Shown here one piece after another: positions 24,763 through 33,999 of a stretch of 64,000 bases of DNA. How positions within the stretch are numbered: position 1 is the first letter of the stretch; every line of letters begins with the position of its first letter. The stretch lies in contig NZ_CP076326.1 in NCBI RefSeq assembly GCF_018771565.1, forward strand, positions 1,054,001-1,118,000, given 5' to 3'. Both the position numbers and the translations under genes were made by a program. The notes under the pieces were generated by a model. That model did no database searches and was not told the DNA's origin. It saw only the letters and a program-made list of their open reading frames with translations. This DNA is from Thermoflexus hugenholtzii. Its GTDB lineage: Bacteria; Chloroflexota; Anaerolineae; Thermoflexales; Thermoflexaceae.

Positions 24763-27168
24763 ATGGATCTTCGGAAAGCCCTCCTCGCCATCCGTTTTGT
24801 GGGTCTGCGCACGGCGCTGCGGGCGGTGCGGGCCGCCCGGGAGCGAGACCGCTGGGAGGGCAGGGGGGTATCTGAGCCTGCGGCGTGGTCGCCGGTGAAG
24901 CCTTTGCAGCGGATGATCCCTCTCCCGGACGGCGCCCGCTTCACCGGTCCGGACGCCGAGCTGGAGATCCGCTTTCTGGCCCCGGATGTCGTCCGCCTCA
25001 CCTGGACCCCGGGCGTTCTCCCGTTGCCTTACGCGATCGTTCGGGAGCGTCTGGAGGAGGTTCGCGTGGCGCGTGGTGAGCAAGCGGACGGATGGACGCT
25101 GGAGAGCGAGGCCCTGGGCCTGGAGGTCCGAGCCGATGGGGGGATCCGTTTCCGCGATGGCGCGGGGAGGATCTGGCGGGTGGAGGACCCGCCGGAGCGC
25201 CGCGGGGAGGCGTGGCGGCATCGCGTTCGGCTCCGCCCGGAGGAGCGGCTCTACGGCCTGGGGGAGCGGGCCGCGCCCCTCAACCGTCGCGGCCGGATTT
25301 ACCGCATGTGGAATCGAGACCCCGGCGGAAGCTACGGCCCCGGGGCCGATCCCCTCTACCTGGGCATCCCTCTCTGGCTCAGCCTCCACGCCGAGGGCGC
25401 GTATCTGGTCTTCTACGAAAACCCCTTCGAGGCTTCGTTCGATTTGGGAGCCTCCGAGCCCGATGCGGCATGGGTGACCTTCACGGGGGGCGCGCTGCGC
25501 GAATACGTGTTCTACGGGCCGCCCTCGCGGCTGCTGGAGCGTTACACCGCCCTCACCGGCCGGCCCCCGCTGCCGCCCCGCTGGGCCCTGGGCTTCCACC
25601 AATCCCGCTGGAGCTACGAAAGCGCGGAAGAAGTCCGCGCCGTGGCCCGGGGGTTCCAGGACCACGGCCTTCCGCTCCACGCCATCCACCTGGACATCGA
25701 CTACATGGACGGCTATCGGGTGTTCACGGTGGACCGTCGACGGTTCCCCGATCTGTCGGAGCTGATCCGCGAGCTGGAAGGGCAGGGGATCCGGACGGTG
25801 GTGATCGTGGACCCCGGGGTGAAGGCCGATCCGGGCTACGCCGTGTATCGGGAAGGGGTGGCGCGGGGGATGTTCTGTCGGTTGCCGGACGGCCGGCTCT
25901 ACCGCGGGCTGGTGTGGCCGGGCTGGTGCGTCTTCCCCGACTTCACGGATCCGGAGGTCCGGGCGTGGTGGGGGGAACACTACCGCGCCTTCCTGGAGGC
26001 TGGCGTGGCGGGCTTCTGGCACGACATGAACGAACCCACGGCCTTCGTCGCCTGGGGCGAGCCCACCTTCCCGCGTCGCGTGCGCCACGCGATGGAGGGA
26101 CGAGGAGGGGATCATCGGGAGGCGCACAACCTCTACGGCCTGCTGATGAACCGGGCGGCCTGGGAGGCGCTGCGGCGGCTGCAACCGGATCGCCGCCCCT
26201 TCCTGCTCACCCGCTCGGGATGGGCCGGGATCCAGCGTTATGCATGGACCTGGACCGGGGACGTGGAGAGCTCGTGGGCGGCGCTGCGCCAGACCCTCGC
26301 CACCGTCCTGGGCCTGGGGCTCTCCGGGGTCCCGTATAGCGGGCCGGACATCGGGGGGTTCAGCGGGGCGCCCTCGGCGGAGCTGTTCATCCGGTGGTTC
26401 CAGGCCGCGGCGTTCATGCCCTTTTTCCGGAACCATGCGGCGAAGGGCACGCCCCGGCGCGAGCCCTGGGTCTTCGGCGAGCCCGTCCTCTCCATCGCCC
26501 GCGCCTTCCTGCGCCTGCGGGTCCGCCTGCTGCCGTATCTTTACACCCTGGCCTGGGAGGCCGCTCAGACCGGGGCGCCGCTGGTCCGCCCGCTGTTCTG
26601 GCTGAGCGAGCAAGACCCCGCGCTGTGGGAGATCGAAGATGCGTTTCTCCTGGGATCCGCCCTCCTGGTGGCCCCGGTGCTCGAGGCGGGGGCGCGGGCC
26701 CGGGAGGTCTTCCTCCCCACGGGAGAGTGGTATGACTTCTGGAGCGATGCGCAGCGGGCGGGTCCCGCTCGGGTCCTCGTGGAGGCCCCGCTGGATCGGC
26801 TCCCGCTCTTCGTCCGGGCGGGGAGCCTCCTGCCGCTGGCGGAGCCGGAGGGCGTGACGCTTCATCTTTACGTGTCGTCGGAGGGAGAAGGGGAGGGGAT
26901 GTTCTACGAGGACGCCGGCGACGGCTTCGGACCCTGTCGGGTGGATCGATTCGAGTGGCGGTGGGAAGGGGAGAGCCTGCGCATCCGTCGGATTCGCGAG
27001 GGAGAGCTCTCCGAGCCGGAAGGAGGGTTCCGGCTTGAGTTTCACGGGTTCGTGCCGGCCCGGGCATGGGCGGACGGCCATCCCGTGCCGGTGGAAGGGT
27101 CAACCCTTGTCGCCCCTCCGTTTACGGAGCTGATCCTGGAAGGACGTCCGGTTCGATCACCGGCGTGA
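24763..27168 (+). CDS. Glycoside hydrolase family 31 (alpha-glucosidase/alpha-xylosidase-type)
   Basis: This 801-residue enzyme shows the GH31 layout: N-terminal beta-sandwich (EERLYGLGERAAPLNRRG), catalytic barrel with LHAIHLDIDYMDGYRVFTVD, nucleophile Asp421 in FWHDMNEPTAF, then FLLTRSGWAGIQRYAWTWTGD and PYSGPDIGGFSG carrying the acid/base Asp. No signal peptide is seen, so it is cytosolic. Substrate is alpha-linked glucose or xylose; the family motif around the nucleophile (WHDMNEP) favours alpha-glucosidase. Its 3' end overlaps the convergent TPR gene by 47 bp. Confidence 0.92.
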   Translation: MDLRKALLAIRFVGLRTALRAVRAARERDRWEGRGVSEPAAWSPVKPLQRMIPLPDGARFTGPDAELEIRFLAPDVVRLTWTPGVLPLPYAIVRERLEEVRVARGEQADGWTLESEALGLEVRADGGIRFRDGAGRIWRVEDPPERRGEAWRHRVRLRPEERLYGLGERAAPLNRRGRIYRMWNRDPGGSYGPGADPLYLGIPLWLSLHAEGAYLVFYENPFEASFDLGASEPDAAWVTFTGGALREYVFYGPPSRLLERYTALTGRPPLPPRWALGFHQSRWSYESAEEVRAVARGFQDHGLPLHAIHLDIDYMDGYRVFTVDRRRFPDLSELIRELEGQGIRTVVIVDPGVKADPGYAVYREGVARGMFCRLPDGRLYRGLVWPGWCVFPDFTDPEVRAWWGEHYRAFLEAGVAGFWHDMNEPTAFVAWGEPTFPRRVRHAMEGRGGDHREAHNLYGLLMNRAAWEALRRLQPDRRPFLLTRSGWAGIQRYAWTWTGDVESSWAALRQTLATVLGLGLSGVPYSGPDIGGFSGAPSAELFIRWFQAAAFMPFFRNHAAKGTPRREPWVFGEPVLSIARAFLRLRVRLLPYLYTLAWEAAQTGAPLVRPLFWLSEQDPALWEIEDAFLLGSALLVAPVLEAGARAREVFLPTGEWYDFWSDAQRAGPARVLVEAPLDRLPLFVRAGSLLPLAEPEGVTLHLYVSSEGEGEGMFYEDAGDGFGPCRVDRFEWRWEGESLRIRRIREGELSEPEGGFRLEFHGFVPARAWADGHPVPVEGSTLVAPPFTELILEGRPVRSPA

Positions 27169-28312
27169 CGAGGTTTTGGAAGATCTCCCGGATGAGCGGC
27201 GCATCGGGGGTTTCCCCCAGCGCTTCGCAGGCCCTCCGGTAACCCTGGAGCAGGGCGGAGGCCAGCTCCCGGAAGGCGGCGGGCTCCGCGCGGAGGAAAG
27301 GGAGCAGGATCCGCAACCCCTCCGCGAAGGCCTCACGGGCTTCCGATGCGCGCCCCAGGTCCAGAAGGACGCTTCCGTAGGCCCCCAGGCTCCTGGCCAG
27401 GTCGGGGAGGAAGGTCTGGGGACGCTGTGGGGCCAGCCGGCGGAAGAGGTCCACGGCTTCCCGGGCGGCCTGCAGGGCCTCCTCCCGCTGACCCAGCTCG
27501 GAGAGCCACACGCTCAAATCGTTCAGGCTCCTCGCCAGGCCGGGCAAGAAAACCTCCGGGTGCTGTTGGGCCAGCTCCCGATAAACGTTTTGCCCCTCGC
27601 GTTGATGCCTCAGGGCCGAGTGGAGGTCCCCGCGACGGGCATAGAGGCGCGCCAGCTCCTCGTGGAGGGATGCGATGCGGGGAAGGTGCGGACGGCGCTT
27701 CCGGGCTTCCGCCTCCAGCGCCCCCTCGTAGAGCCGGATCCGCCCTTCCACTTCAGCGGGAGGCAGCGCGCCGCGCAGGCGGTCTGCTGTGAGAAACGTC
27801 TCGATCCGGAGCGTTTTCTCTGCCGTCGGACGAAGACGCTCCAGGTCGATGATCGCCGTGCGGGCCGCGAACAGGTCCGCTGCCCATACGCTGAAAGCGC
27901 GCAGCTCCAGAGGGGTCACCCAAAAGAGGATCGGCGCATCGAGCCTTTCCAGGGCTTCGCGTTTGAGGTTGAGATCCTGCAGGACCCGTCGGGCCTGCTC
28001 TGCAACGGCCGACCGGGCCGGTTCCGCTTCCGCAACGCCCAGCCCTTCCACCTCCACCCAGATCATCGGCCGGCGATCTCCCTGCAGCGCGCGGAGCTGT
28101 CCCCTCAACGCCTCCGGATCCAGCGGCTGTTCGGGGGAGAGCCGCACCGCAAGGATATGCCATCCGGACAGGAGGCGAGACAGGCGCTCCATCTCCCGTT
28201 TTTTCCCCTCTCCCGGAGGGGTTACGATGAAGAAAACGGAAGCGCCTGTGGACATCGAGAGGGCTTCCTGCAACTGCTCCTCCTCGCGGGCAGCGCTTTC
28301 GAGGGGATCCAT
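27122..28312 (-). CDS. TPR protein with N-terminal degenerate NTPase-like domain
   Basis: This 396-residue protein has two parts. Residues 20-165 alternate strands and helices (SVFFIVTPPGEGKKREMERL, MIWVEVEGLG, APILFWVTPLELRAF) like a P-loop domain, but no complete GxxxxGK[ST] is present. Residues 175-385 hold helical TPR-type repeats, for example RIASLHEELARLYARRGDLH and GLARSLNDLSVWLSELGQRE. It starts two bases after the stop of the ATPase gene and is surely its partner. Its 3' end runs 47 bp into the GH31 gene on the other strand. The role is unknown; a sensor or assembly factor for the ATPase is plausible. Confidence 0.75.
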   Translation of the reverse strand: MDPLESAAREEEQLQEALSMSTGASVFFIVTPPGEGKKREMERLSRLLSGWHILAVRLSPEQPLDPEALRGQLRALQGDRRPMIWVEVEGLGVAEAEPARSAVAEQARRVLQDLNLKREALERLDAPILFWVTPLELRAFSVWAADLFAARTAIIDLERLRPTAEKTLRIETFLTADRLRGALPPAEVEGRIRLYEGALEAEARKRRPHLPRIASLHEELARLYARRGDLHSALRHQREGQNVYRELAQQHPEVFLPGLARSLNDLSVWLSELGQREEALQAAREAVDLFRRLAPQRPQTFLPDLARSLGAYGSVLLDLGRASEAREAFAEGLRILLPFLRAEPAAFRELASALLQGYRRACEALGETPDAPLIREIFQNLVTPVIEPDVLPGSAP

Positions 28313-28314
28313 GG

Positions 28315-29574
28315 CTATTTGCCCCCTTCGTTTTCCTCGAGGAGCTCCCGCACAGCCGGATGCACATCCCACCAAGTCTCGCCGTCGTATTCCAGGATGC
28401 TCAGGTTATGCAATAAGCGGTTGGCCACTTCCTCGGGCAGGTCATCCAGGCTCTTCCGCTCCTGCACCTTCCGAAGATGTCGGTAATCTTCGAGCTTCAA
28501 GATGCGGCGGAATGTGTTCTGCGCCTCCCGCATGGCGCCGGCGACGTCCCCGGGAAGGATCCGGGCATCCCGACGGCGCCGGGCGAGGATCACGCTGAGA
28601 CGGGCCAGGCGGATGAGCTCCCGCAACAACCCCCCCGAGGCTTCCACCAGGGCCTCCATCGCCTCAGGATCGAGGAGGGTCTCCGCGACGCGGCGGCGGA
28701 GGACTTGCCGCAGCATCTCCCTCCCGGTCTCCCACGGGGCGCCATCCCGATGACGGATCTTGATGTTGGGGAGAAGAAAGACGCGGTGGAAGGTGGAGCG
28801 AACGAGCTGGAAATCATTGCTGTAGAACAGCGGGTAGGGCACCGTGTAAATGATGCGGCAGGCGGGTGCCATCAGCGCGTTGCCGCCATGGAGGAACAGA
28901 TCGGCCGCCCTCCGCAAATTGTAGATCTTATCTAGACCGTCCACGATCATCAGGATCCGCTTTCCGGATCGACGGCGCAACTCTAAGAGCAGCCGGTTCA
29001 GCCGCTCCAATAGGTCCGAGAGGTTTGGCTCCACGACCGCGCGGATGCGTTCGCGACGCGGGGATTCTTGAGAAAGGCGGCTGCCGAAGCGAAGGACTCC
29101 CAGGTTGACCTCAGCGCTGGTCTCGCTCTGGAGCGGAAGGGCCTCATCCTGCTCCAGGATCCGCTCTCGATACCAAAAGAGAAGATCCCGGGCATGTTGC
29201 TCATCTGCCCGAATCCCACAAGCGCGGGCTTCCTGATAGGCCCGCAAGCCCAGCATCACCAGCAAATCCGTATAGTGGACATCGCCCAGGTTCAGGGTTT
29301 CCTCAACATTCAGCAGGATAGGGATATGGGTGCTCTGCAGTTCGCGGTAGAGGCGATACAACTCTGTGCTCTCCCCCGCTCCCTGCTGCCCGGAGAAAAG
29401 GGTTTTGTCATTCTCCGAATCGTCCAAGTTCAGCTCATCCAAAAGCTTTTCGATCCCGCCGTCCTCCGGGCGCGGGACGTAGAAGGCTTCGAACCACTCC
29501 TCCCGAAGCGGGCGAATCGGATCCAGGTTCCGATAAGCTTCCTCGAGAGTAAGGGCTGGCCGCAATGCGCACAT
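28315..29574 (-). CDS. P-loop ATPase with Glu in place of the Walker A lysine
   Basis: This 419-residue protein has a P-loop fold: Walker A-like SGQQGAGESTELYRL (61-75) and Walker B RILMIVDGLDKI (206-217), then a helical region with GGLLRELIRLARLSV. The position normally held by Lys is Glu68 (codon GAG), while the rest of the motif, including Ser69-Thr70, is kept. ATP binding may be lost or altered. A C-terminal winged-helix-like segment (EVANRLLHNLSILEY) could bind DNA or protein. It forms an operon with the TPR gene. I do not know a named system of this type; it resembles uncharacterised STAND-like pairs. Confidence 0.78.
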   Translation of the reverse strand: MCALRPALTLEEAYRNLDPIRPLREEWFEAFYVPRPEDGGIEKLLDELNLDDSENDKTLFSGQQGAGESTELYRLYRELQSTHIPILLNVEETLNLGDVHYTDLLVMLGLRAYQEARACGIRADEQHARDLLFWYRERILEQDEALPLQSETSAEVNLGVLRFGSRLSQESPRRERIRAVVEPNLSDLLERLNRLLLELRRRSGKRILMIVDGLDKIYNLRRAADLFLHGGNALMAPACRIIYTVPYPLFYSNDFQLVRSTFHRVFLLPNIKIRHRDGAPWETGREMLRQVLRRRVAETLLDPEAMEALVEASGGLLRELIRLARLSVILARRRRDARILPGDVAGAMREAQNTFRRILKLEDYRHLRKVQERKSLDDLPEEVANRLLHNLSILEYDGETWWDVHPAVRELLEENEGGK

Positions 29575-29880
29575 GTCCAGGGCCTCCGTTCCGGCGCATA
29601 TGGAGCGAGGACGGCAGATCTGCGCCCTTCTTTCTCATTTTACCCTACGGACTACAGAGGCGGAGCGATGAGGCTCCCGGGGGCCTTCCAGTTTTCCGGG
29701 CAGGTGATTGCTTCCGGTCGCAGGATATGTACGACAGCTGCGAGCGGTTGCCCTACATGCAAAATCGGAAAGCCCTGTGAGGCTCCCGGGTTATCATGGG
29801 TGGCGGAACGCGCTCGGGGGAGCGCCGATCCGTATCCCGAGGGCGTTCGATTCGTTTATCCCGAGCGAGGAGGCAGCGGG
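29575..29880. other. Divergent intergenic region with a REP-like unit
   Basis: This 306-bp gap between the ATPase gene and the aldolase gene has no credible gene. It holds a decayed REP-like palindrome at 29729-29756. No strong promoter box pair was found by eye on either strand. Confidence 0.5.
29729..29756. repeat. REP-like hairpin, decayed copy
   Basis: This 28-nt unit matches the perfect palindrome at 42907-42934 in 24 of 28 positions (GTACGACAGCTGC here, GTAGGACAACTGC there). Confidence 0.6.
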
Positions 29881-30525
29881 ATGCGGTGGGGGGTGCGGGA
29901 ACAGCGATTGCGGGAGGCGCTGGTGGAGATCGGGGCGCGGCTTTACGCCCGGGGCCTGGTCTCCGCCAACGACGGGAACCTCTCGGTCCGCGTGGATGCG
30001 GAGCGTTTTCTGATCACCCCGCGGGGGCGGAGCAAGGGACACCTGCGCCCGGAGGACCTGGTGGTGATCGACCCGGAGGGGCGGGTGGTGCGGCCGGGCC
30101 GGGGCGGGGCGATGCCCTCCTCGGAATGGCCGATGCACCTGGAAGCCTACCGGCAGCGCCCCGACATCGGGGCCGTCCTTCACGCCCATCCCCCCTTCAC
30201 CGTCGCCCTCACCGTGGCCGGGGTGACGTTCCCCTCCGAGATCCTGCCGGAGGTGGTCATGACCGTGGGAAAGGTCCCGACCGCCCGGCTGGCCGTCCCC
30301 AGCTCGGAGGACGACGCCCTGGCCATCCGAGAATGGATCCGGGAGCACGATGCGGTGCTGCTGCCCCATCATGGGGTGGTGACCGTGGGGCGCACGCTGG
30401 AGGAGGCCTGGGTGCGGCTGGAGCGGATCGAGTATGCGGCGAAGGTGTATCTGCTGAGCCGGGCGCTGGGGGAAGCCCGACCGCTGCCGCCGGAGTTCCT
30501 GAAGGCGCTGGCCAGCGCAGGGTGA
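29881..30525 (+). CDS. Class II aldolase/adducin-family protein (fuculose-phosphate aldolase-like)
   Basis: This 214-residue zinc-dependent aldolase has GLVSANDGNLSVRV near the N-terminus (phosphate-binding loop), the catalytic Glu region SSEWPMHLEAYRQRPD, zinc ligands in AVLHAHPPFTVAL and the third His in DAVLLPHHGVVTVG. Substrate could be L-fuculose-1-phosphate, ribulose-phosphate or a methylthioribulose-type compound. The ATG at 29881 has GAGGAGG upstream, although the frame is open much further back. A strong bidirectional terminator follows. Confidence 0.88.
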   Translation: MRWGVREQRLREALVEIGARLYARGLVSANDGNLSVRVDAERFLITPRGRSKGHLRPEDLVVIDPEGRVVRPGRGGAMPSSEWPMHLEAYRQRPDIGAVLHAHPPFTVALTVAGVTFPSEILPEVVMTVGKVPTARLAVPSSEDDALAIREWIREHDAVLLPHHGVVTVGRTLEEAWVRLERIEYAAKVYLLSRALGEARPLPPEFLKALASAG

Positions 30526-30530
30526 AAAAA

Positions 30531-30563
30531 CCGGGGGGCGGACGGCATCCGTCCGCCCCCCGG
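30531..30563. terminator. Bidirectional terminator between the aldolase and ppdK
   Basis: A perfect 15-bp stem (30531-30545 with 30549-30563, CCGGGGGGCGGACGG) has a CAT loop. It is flanked by six A on the left and a CTTTC run on the right, so it can stop both convergent genes. Confidence 0.85.
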
Positions 30564-30585
30564 GCTTTCATGTTCATCCCGGGGC

Positions 30586-33534
30586 TCAACGGGTCTCGAT
30601 GCGAGCGGCCCGCTCCTTCAGAGCGGCCTGGGCCGCGGCCAGGCGGGCCACCGGCACCCGGTAGGGCGAGGCGCTCACATAGTTGAGCCCGATCTCGTGG
30701 CAGAACTCGATGGAAGAAGGATCCCCGCCGTGCTCCCCGCAGATGCCGACCTCCAGGTCCGGCCGGGTGCGCCGTCCTTCCTCCACCGCCATCCGCATCA
30801 GCCGGCCCACACCCTTGCGGTCCAGCACCTGGAAGGGGTTCTCGGGGACGATCTTCTCCTCGAGGTAGCGCAGGAGGAACTTGCCCTCGGCGTCGTCGCG
30901 ACTGATGGCCCAGACAGTCTGGGTGAGGTCGTTGGTGCCGAAGGAGAAGAACTCGGCGACCTGCGCGATCTCGCCCGCCAGCAGGGCCGCCCGCGGGACC
31001 TCGATCATGGTCCCGAACTTGTATTCGATCTCCACCCCTTCCCGGGCCATGACCTCCCGGGCCACCTCATCGACGATCTCCCGGACGATCTGGAGCTCCT
31101 TCACGTCAGCGCTGAGGGGGATCATGATCTCCGGCCTGGGGGTGATGCCCCGCTGTTTCACGTTGCAGGCGGCCTCGAGGATGGCCCGCACCTGGAGGCG
31201 GATGATGTCCGGGTAGAGGATGCCGAGGCGGATGCCCCGCAGGCCCAGCATGGGGTTCATCTCCCGCAGGGCGTTGACCGCCCGCAGGAGCGCTTCCTTC
31301 TCGGCCAGCTCCTCCTCCATCTGCCGGATGGACTTCTCGCCCTTGCGCGGCCGGTAGCCCTTGATCTTGCGGCGCTCCTCGATGCGGGTCCGCAGCTCCA
31401 CCACTTCGGCCAGGAGCTCCTCGTAGCGCGGCAGGAACTCGTGCATCGGCGGGTCGATGAGCCGGATGATCACCGGCAGCCCATCCATGGCCTCGAAGAG
31501 GCCCTCGAAGTCCTTCCGCTGGACGGGCAGGAGGCGATCCAGAGTCTTGCGGTAGGCCTTGACGGCCTTCGAGGCCCGGACGGCGCGTTCGGCCTCCCGC
31601 AGGGCCTTCTGGGCCTTCGGGTCGTCGGGGCGGGCCTGGGCGGCCTGCTGCGCCGCCCGCAACTGATCCATCAGGCGCTGGGCCTCGGGGGCGTTGAGGA
31701 TCATCTGGCGGACGTAGGGCAGGCGGTCGGTCTCGAAGAACATGTGCTCCGTGCGGGCCAGGCCGATGCCCTCCGCTCCGAACTCCCGGGCCTTGCGGGC
31801 ATCCCGCGGGTAATCCGCGTTGGCCCAGACCTGCAGGCGCCGGAACTCATCGGCCCAGGAGAGCAGCTCCGCCAGCTCCCGCTCCTCCGCCAGGTTGGGG
31901 TCGATGGTGGGGATCTGGCCGGCGAAGACCTCGCCGGTGGAGCCGTCGATGGAGATGAAGTCGCCCTCGCGGATCACCCGGCCGTTGACGGAGAACTGCT
32001 TGCGCTCCAGGTCGATCTGCAGGGCCTCGCAGCCGACCACCGCCGGCTTGCCCAGGCCCCGGGCCACCACCGCCGCGTGGGAGGTCGCCCCGCCGCGCTG
32101 GGTGAGGATGCCCCGGGCCGCGATCATCCCGTGGACGTCGTCCGGCGTGGTCTCCGGCCGCACCAGGATGACCGGCCGGCCGTCCCGGCCCCAGGCCTCG
32201 GCCGTGTCGGCGTCGAAGACGGCATGGCCGGTGGCCGCGCCCGGGGAGGCGTTGAGGCCTCGGGCCAGCAGATCCCCCTTCTCCCGGGCCCGCTCCTTGG
32301 CCTTCTCATCGAAGCGGGGCAGCAGGAGCTGATTGATCTGCTCGGGCTCGACCCGCATCACCGCCTCTTCTTTGGTGATGAGGCCTTCGTGGACCATGTC
32401 CACGGCGATCTTGACGGCGGCCTTGGCGGTGCGCTTGCCCGTGCGGGTCTGGAGCATCCAGAGCCGCCCGCGCTCGATGGTGAACTCCAGGTCCTGGACG
32501 TCCCGGTAGTGACGCTCCAGGAGCGCGGCCACCTCCAGGAACTGCCGGTAGGTCTCCGGCATCAGCTCCTCGAGGCTGGGATAGCGCAAGCGCCGCTCCT
32601 CTTCGGAGATCCCGTGCTCCCGGGCCCACTCCTGCGAGGCCTTCTTCGTGATCTTGAGGGGCGTCCGGATGCCGGCCACCACGTCCTCACCCTGGGCGTT
32701 CGGGAGGTATTCCCCATAGAGCTCCTTCTCGCCGGTGGCCGGGTTGCGGGTGAAGGCCACGCCGGTGGCCGAGTCGAAGCCCATGTTGCCGAAGACCATG
32801 GTCTGGACATTGCAGGCGGTGCCCAGGTCGTGGGGGATCTTGTAGAAGTTGCGGTAATCGACCGCCCGCTTGCCGAACCAGGAGTCGAACACCGCCCGGA
32901 TGGCCTGGCGCAGCTGCTCCAGGGGATCCTGAGGGAACTCCTCCTCGAGCTCCTTGCGGTAGAGGGCCTTGAACTCCTCCACAATGTCCTGGAGCATCTC
33001 CGCGGTGAGATCGGTATCCTGCTTGCCCTTCGTCTTCGCCTTGTAGCGGTCCAGGATGTGTTCGAACCGCTCGCCGGGGATGCCCTTGACGATGCGGCCG
33101 AACATCTGGATGAGGCGGCGGTAGGCGTCGTAGGCGAAACGCTCGTCGCCGGTCTGGGCGATCAGGCCTTTCACCGTCTCATCCGTGAGGCCGACGTTGA
33201 GGACGGTGTCCATCATCCCGGGCATGGAGAATTTGGCACCCGAGCGGACGGAGACCAGGAGGGGGTTTTGGGGATCGCCGAAGCGGCGGCCAACCTTCTC
33301 CTCAACGCGATGAAGGGCCTCCAGGACCTGCTCCCACAGCCCTTCGGGGAACTGGCGGCCGGCGGCGAAGTAAGCGTTGCAGGCCTCCGTGGTGATGGTG
33401 AACCCGGGAGGGACCGGAAGGCCCGCCCCGGCCATCTCCGCCAACCCGGCGCCCTTCCCGCCCAGCAGATCCCGACGGCGCTCCGCCGGAATCTCGCGGT
33501 AGCCTTCCTCGAAAAGGTAGACCCACTTCTTCAT
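30586..33534 (-). CDS. ppdK: Pyruvate, phosphate dikinase
   Basis: This 982-residue enzyme interconverts pyruvate, ATP and phosphate with PEP, AMP and pyrophosphate. The N-terminal ATP-grasp domain begins LLGGKGAGLAEMAGAGLPVP, the phosphohistidine lies in GGATSHAAVVARGLGKP, and the C-terminal PEP barrel contains GTMIEVPRAALLAGEIA and FFSFGTNDLTQTVW, with EVGICGEHGGDPSS at the end. A roughly 60-residue charged helical insert (EAQRLMDQLRAAQQAAQ and on) lies between residues 610 and 680 and is longer than usual. ATG 33534 has GGGAGG nearby. It supports gluconeogenic or pyrophosphate-linked glycolysis. Confidence 0.97.
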   Translation of the reverse strand: MKKWVYLFEEGYREIPAERRRDLLGGKGAGLAEMAGAGLPVPPGFTITTEACNAYFAAGRQFPEGLWEQVLEALHRVEEKVGRRFGDPQNPLLVSVRSGAKFSMPGMMDTVLNVGLTDETVKGLIAQTGDERFAYDAYRRLIQMFGRIVKGIPGERFEHILDRYKAKTKGKQDTDLTAEMLQDIVEEFKALYRKELEEEFPQDPLEQLRQAIRAVFDSWFGKRAVDYRNFYKIPHDLGTACNVQTMVFGNMGFDSATGVAFTRNPATGEKELYGEYLPNAQGEDVVAGIRTPLKITKKASQEWAREHGISEEERRLRYPSLEELMPETYRQFLEVAALLERHYRDVQDLEFTIERGRLWMLQTRTGKRTAKAAVKIAVDMVHEGLITKEEAVMRVEPEQINQLLLPRFDEKAKERAREKGDLLARGLNASPGAATGHAVFDADTAEAWGRDGRPVILVRPETTPDDVHGMIAARGILTQRGGATSHAAVVARGLGKPAVVGCEALQIDLERKQFSVNGRVIREGDFISIDGSTGEVFAGQIPTIDPNLAEERELAELLSWADEFRRLQVWANADYPRDARKAREFGAEGIGLARTEHMFFETDRLPYVRQMILNAPEAQRLMDQLRAAQQAAQARPDDPKAQKALREAERAVRASKAVKAYRKTLDRLLPVQRKDFEGLFEAMDGLPVIIRLIDPPMHEFLPRYEELLAEVVELRTRIEERRKIKGYRPRKGEKSIRQMEEELAEKEALLRAVNALREMNPMLGLRGIRLGILYPDIIRLQVRAILEAACNVKQRGITPRPEIMIPLSADVKELQIVREIVDEVAREVMAREGVEIEYKFGTMIEVPRAALLAGEIAQVAEFFSFGTNDLTQTVWAISRDDAEGKFLLRYLEEKIVPENPFQVLDRKGVGRLMRMAVEEGRRTRPDLEVGICGEHGGDPSSIEFCHEIGLNYVSASPYRVPVARLAAAQAALKERAARIETR

Positions 33535-33590
33535 CCTCCCACCTCCCGTGGAAAAGTGAGGGAGCCGCCATCAACAGGTTTCAAAGGAAA

Positions 33591-33619
33591 ATGATAGGAC
33601 AGCCCCCCGATTTCGGCAA
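33591..33619 (-). promoter_or_regulatory. Probable ppdK promoter
   Basis: On the minus strand TTGCCG (33614-33619), 17 bp, TATCAT (33591-33596), about 55 bp before the ATG. Confidence 0.5.
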
Positions 33620-33999
33620 CTCCCCTCATCCGATTTTCGCTGAGCCCGGGTAGTGAAATGAATCACAAATTCGGGCGCCGCCTCTTCTACAGGAAGCCTC
33701 GGGCAGGGCCCGGTTCCATCGGGATGCCCCGGAGCGTCGTGGGATCACCCATTGGGATCCGTGTGGCGGAGGCCGGAAAGAAGGGGCGTTCCTTGGGCGC
33801 TGAAACGGAGAGCCGGTGGAGAACGGATGGACGCGGTGAGCGCGTCGCGTCTGCGACAGGCCGCCGAATGCGAGTTCGCCCGGGATCGCGCCCGCCCCAT
33901 GATCGAATCCGGTTGCCGGATCCCTCCATCTGAATCATTGAATCATGATGGGGAAAGGTTCCAATCCGTCCTCCACAACCGGGGAGATGGCATCCGGCG
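33620..33999. other. Intergenic region without a recognisable gene
   Basis: Short open frames exist on both strands here, but none has a ribosome site with a plausible protein. Codon use looks random for this genome. No hairpin or promoter stands out except the ppdK promoter at its left edge. Confidence 0.5.

Noticed and set aside
22787-29574. Treating the whole stretch from the HEPN pair to the P-loop ATPase as one defence island
   Set aside because: A GH31 metabolic gene lies in the middle and no classical defence genes are present, so I report the modules separately.
30697-33594. A 965-codon open frame antisense to ppdK
   Set aside because: High GC content makes the opposite strand of long genes stop-free. 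The composition is low in complexity and ppdK is unmistakable on the other strand.
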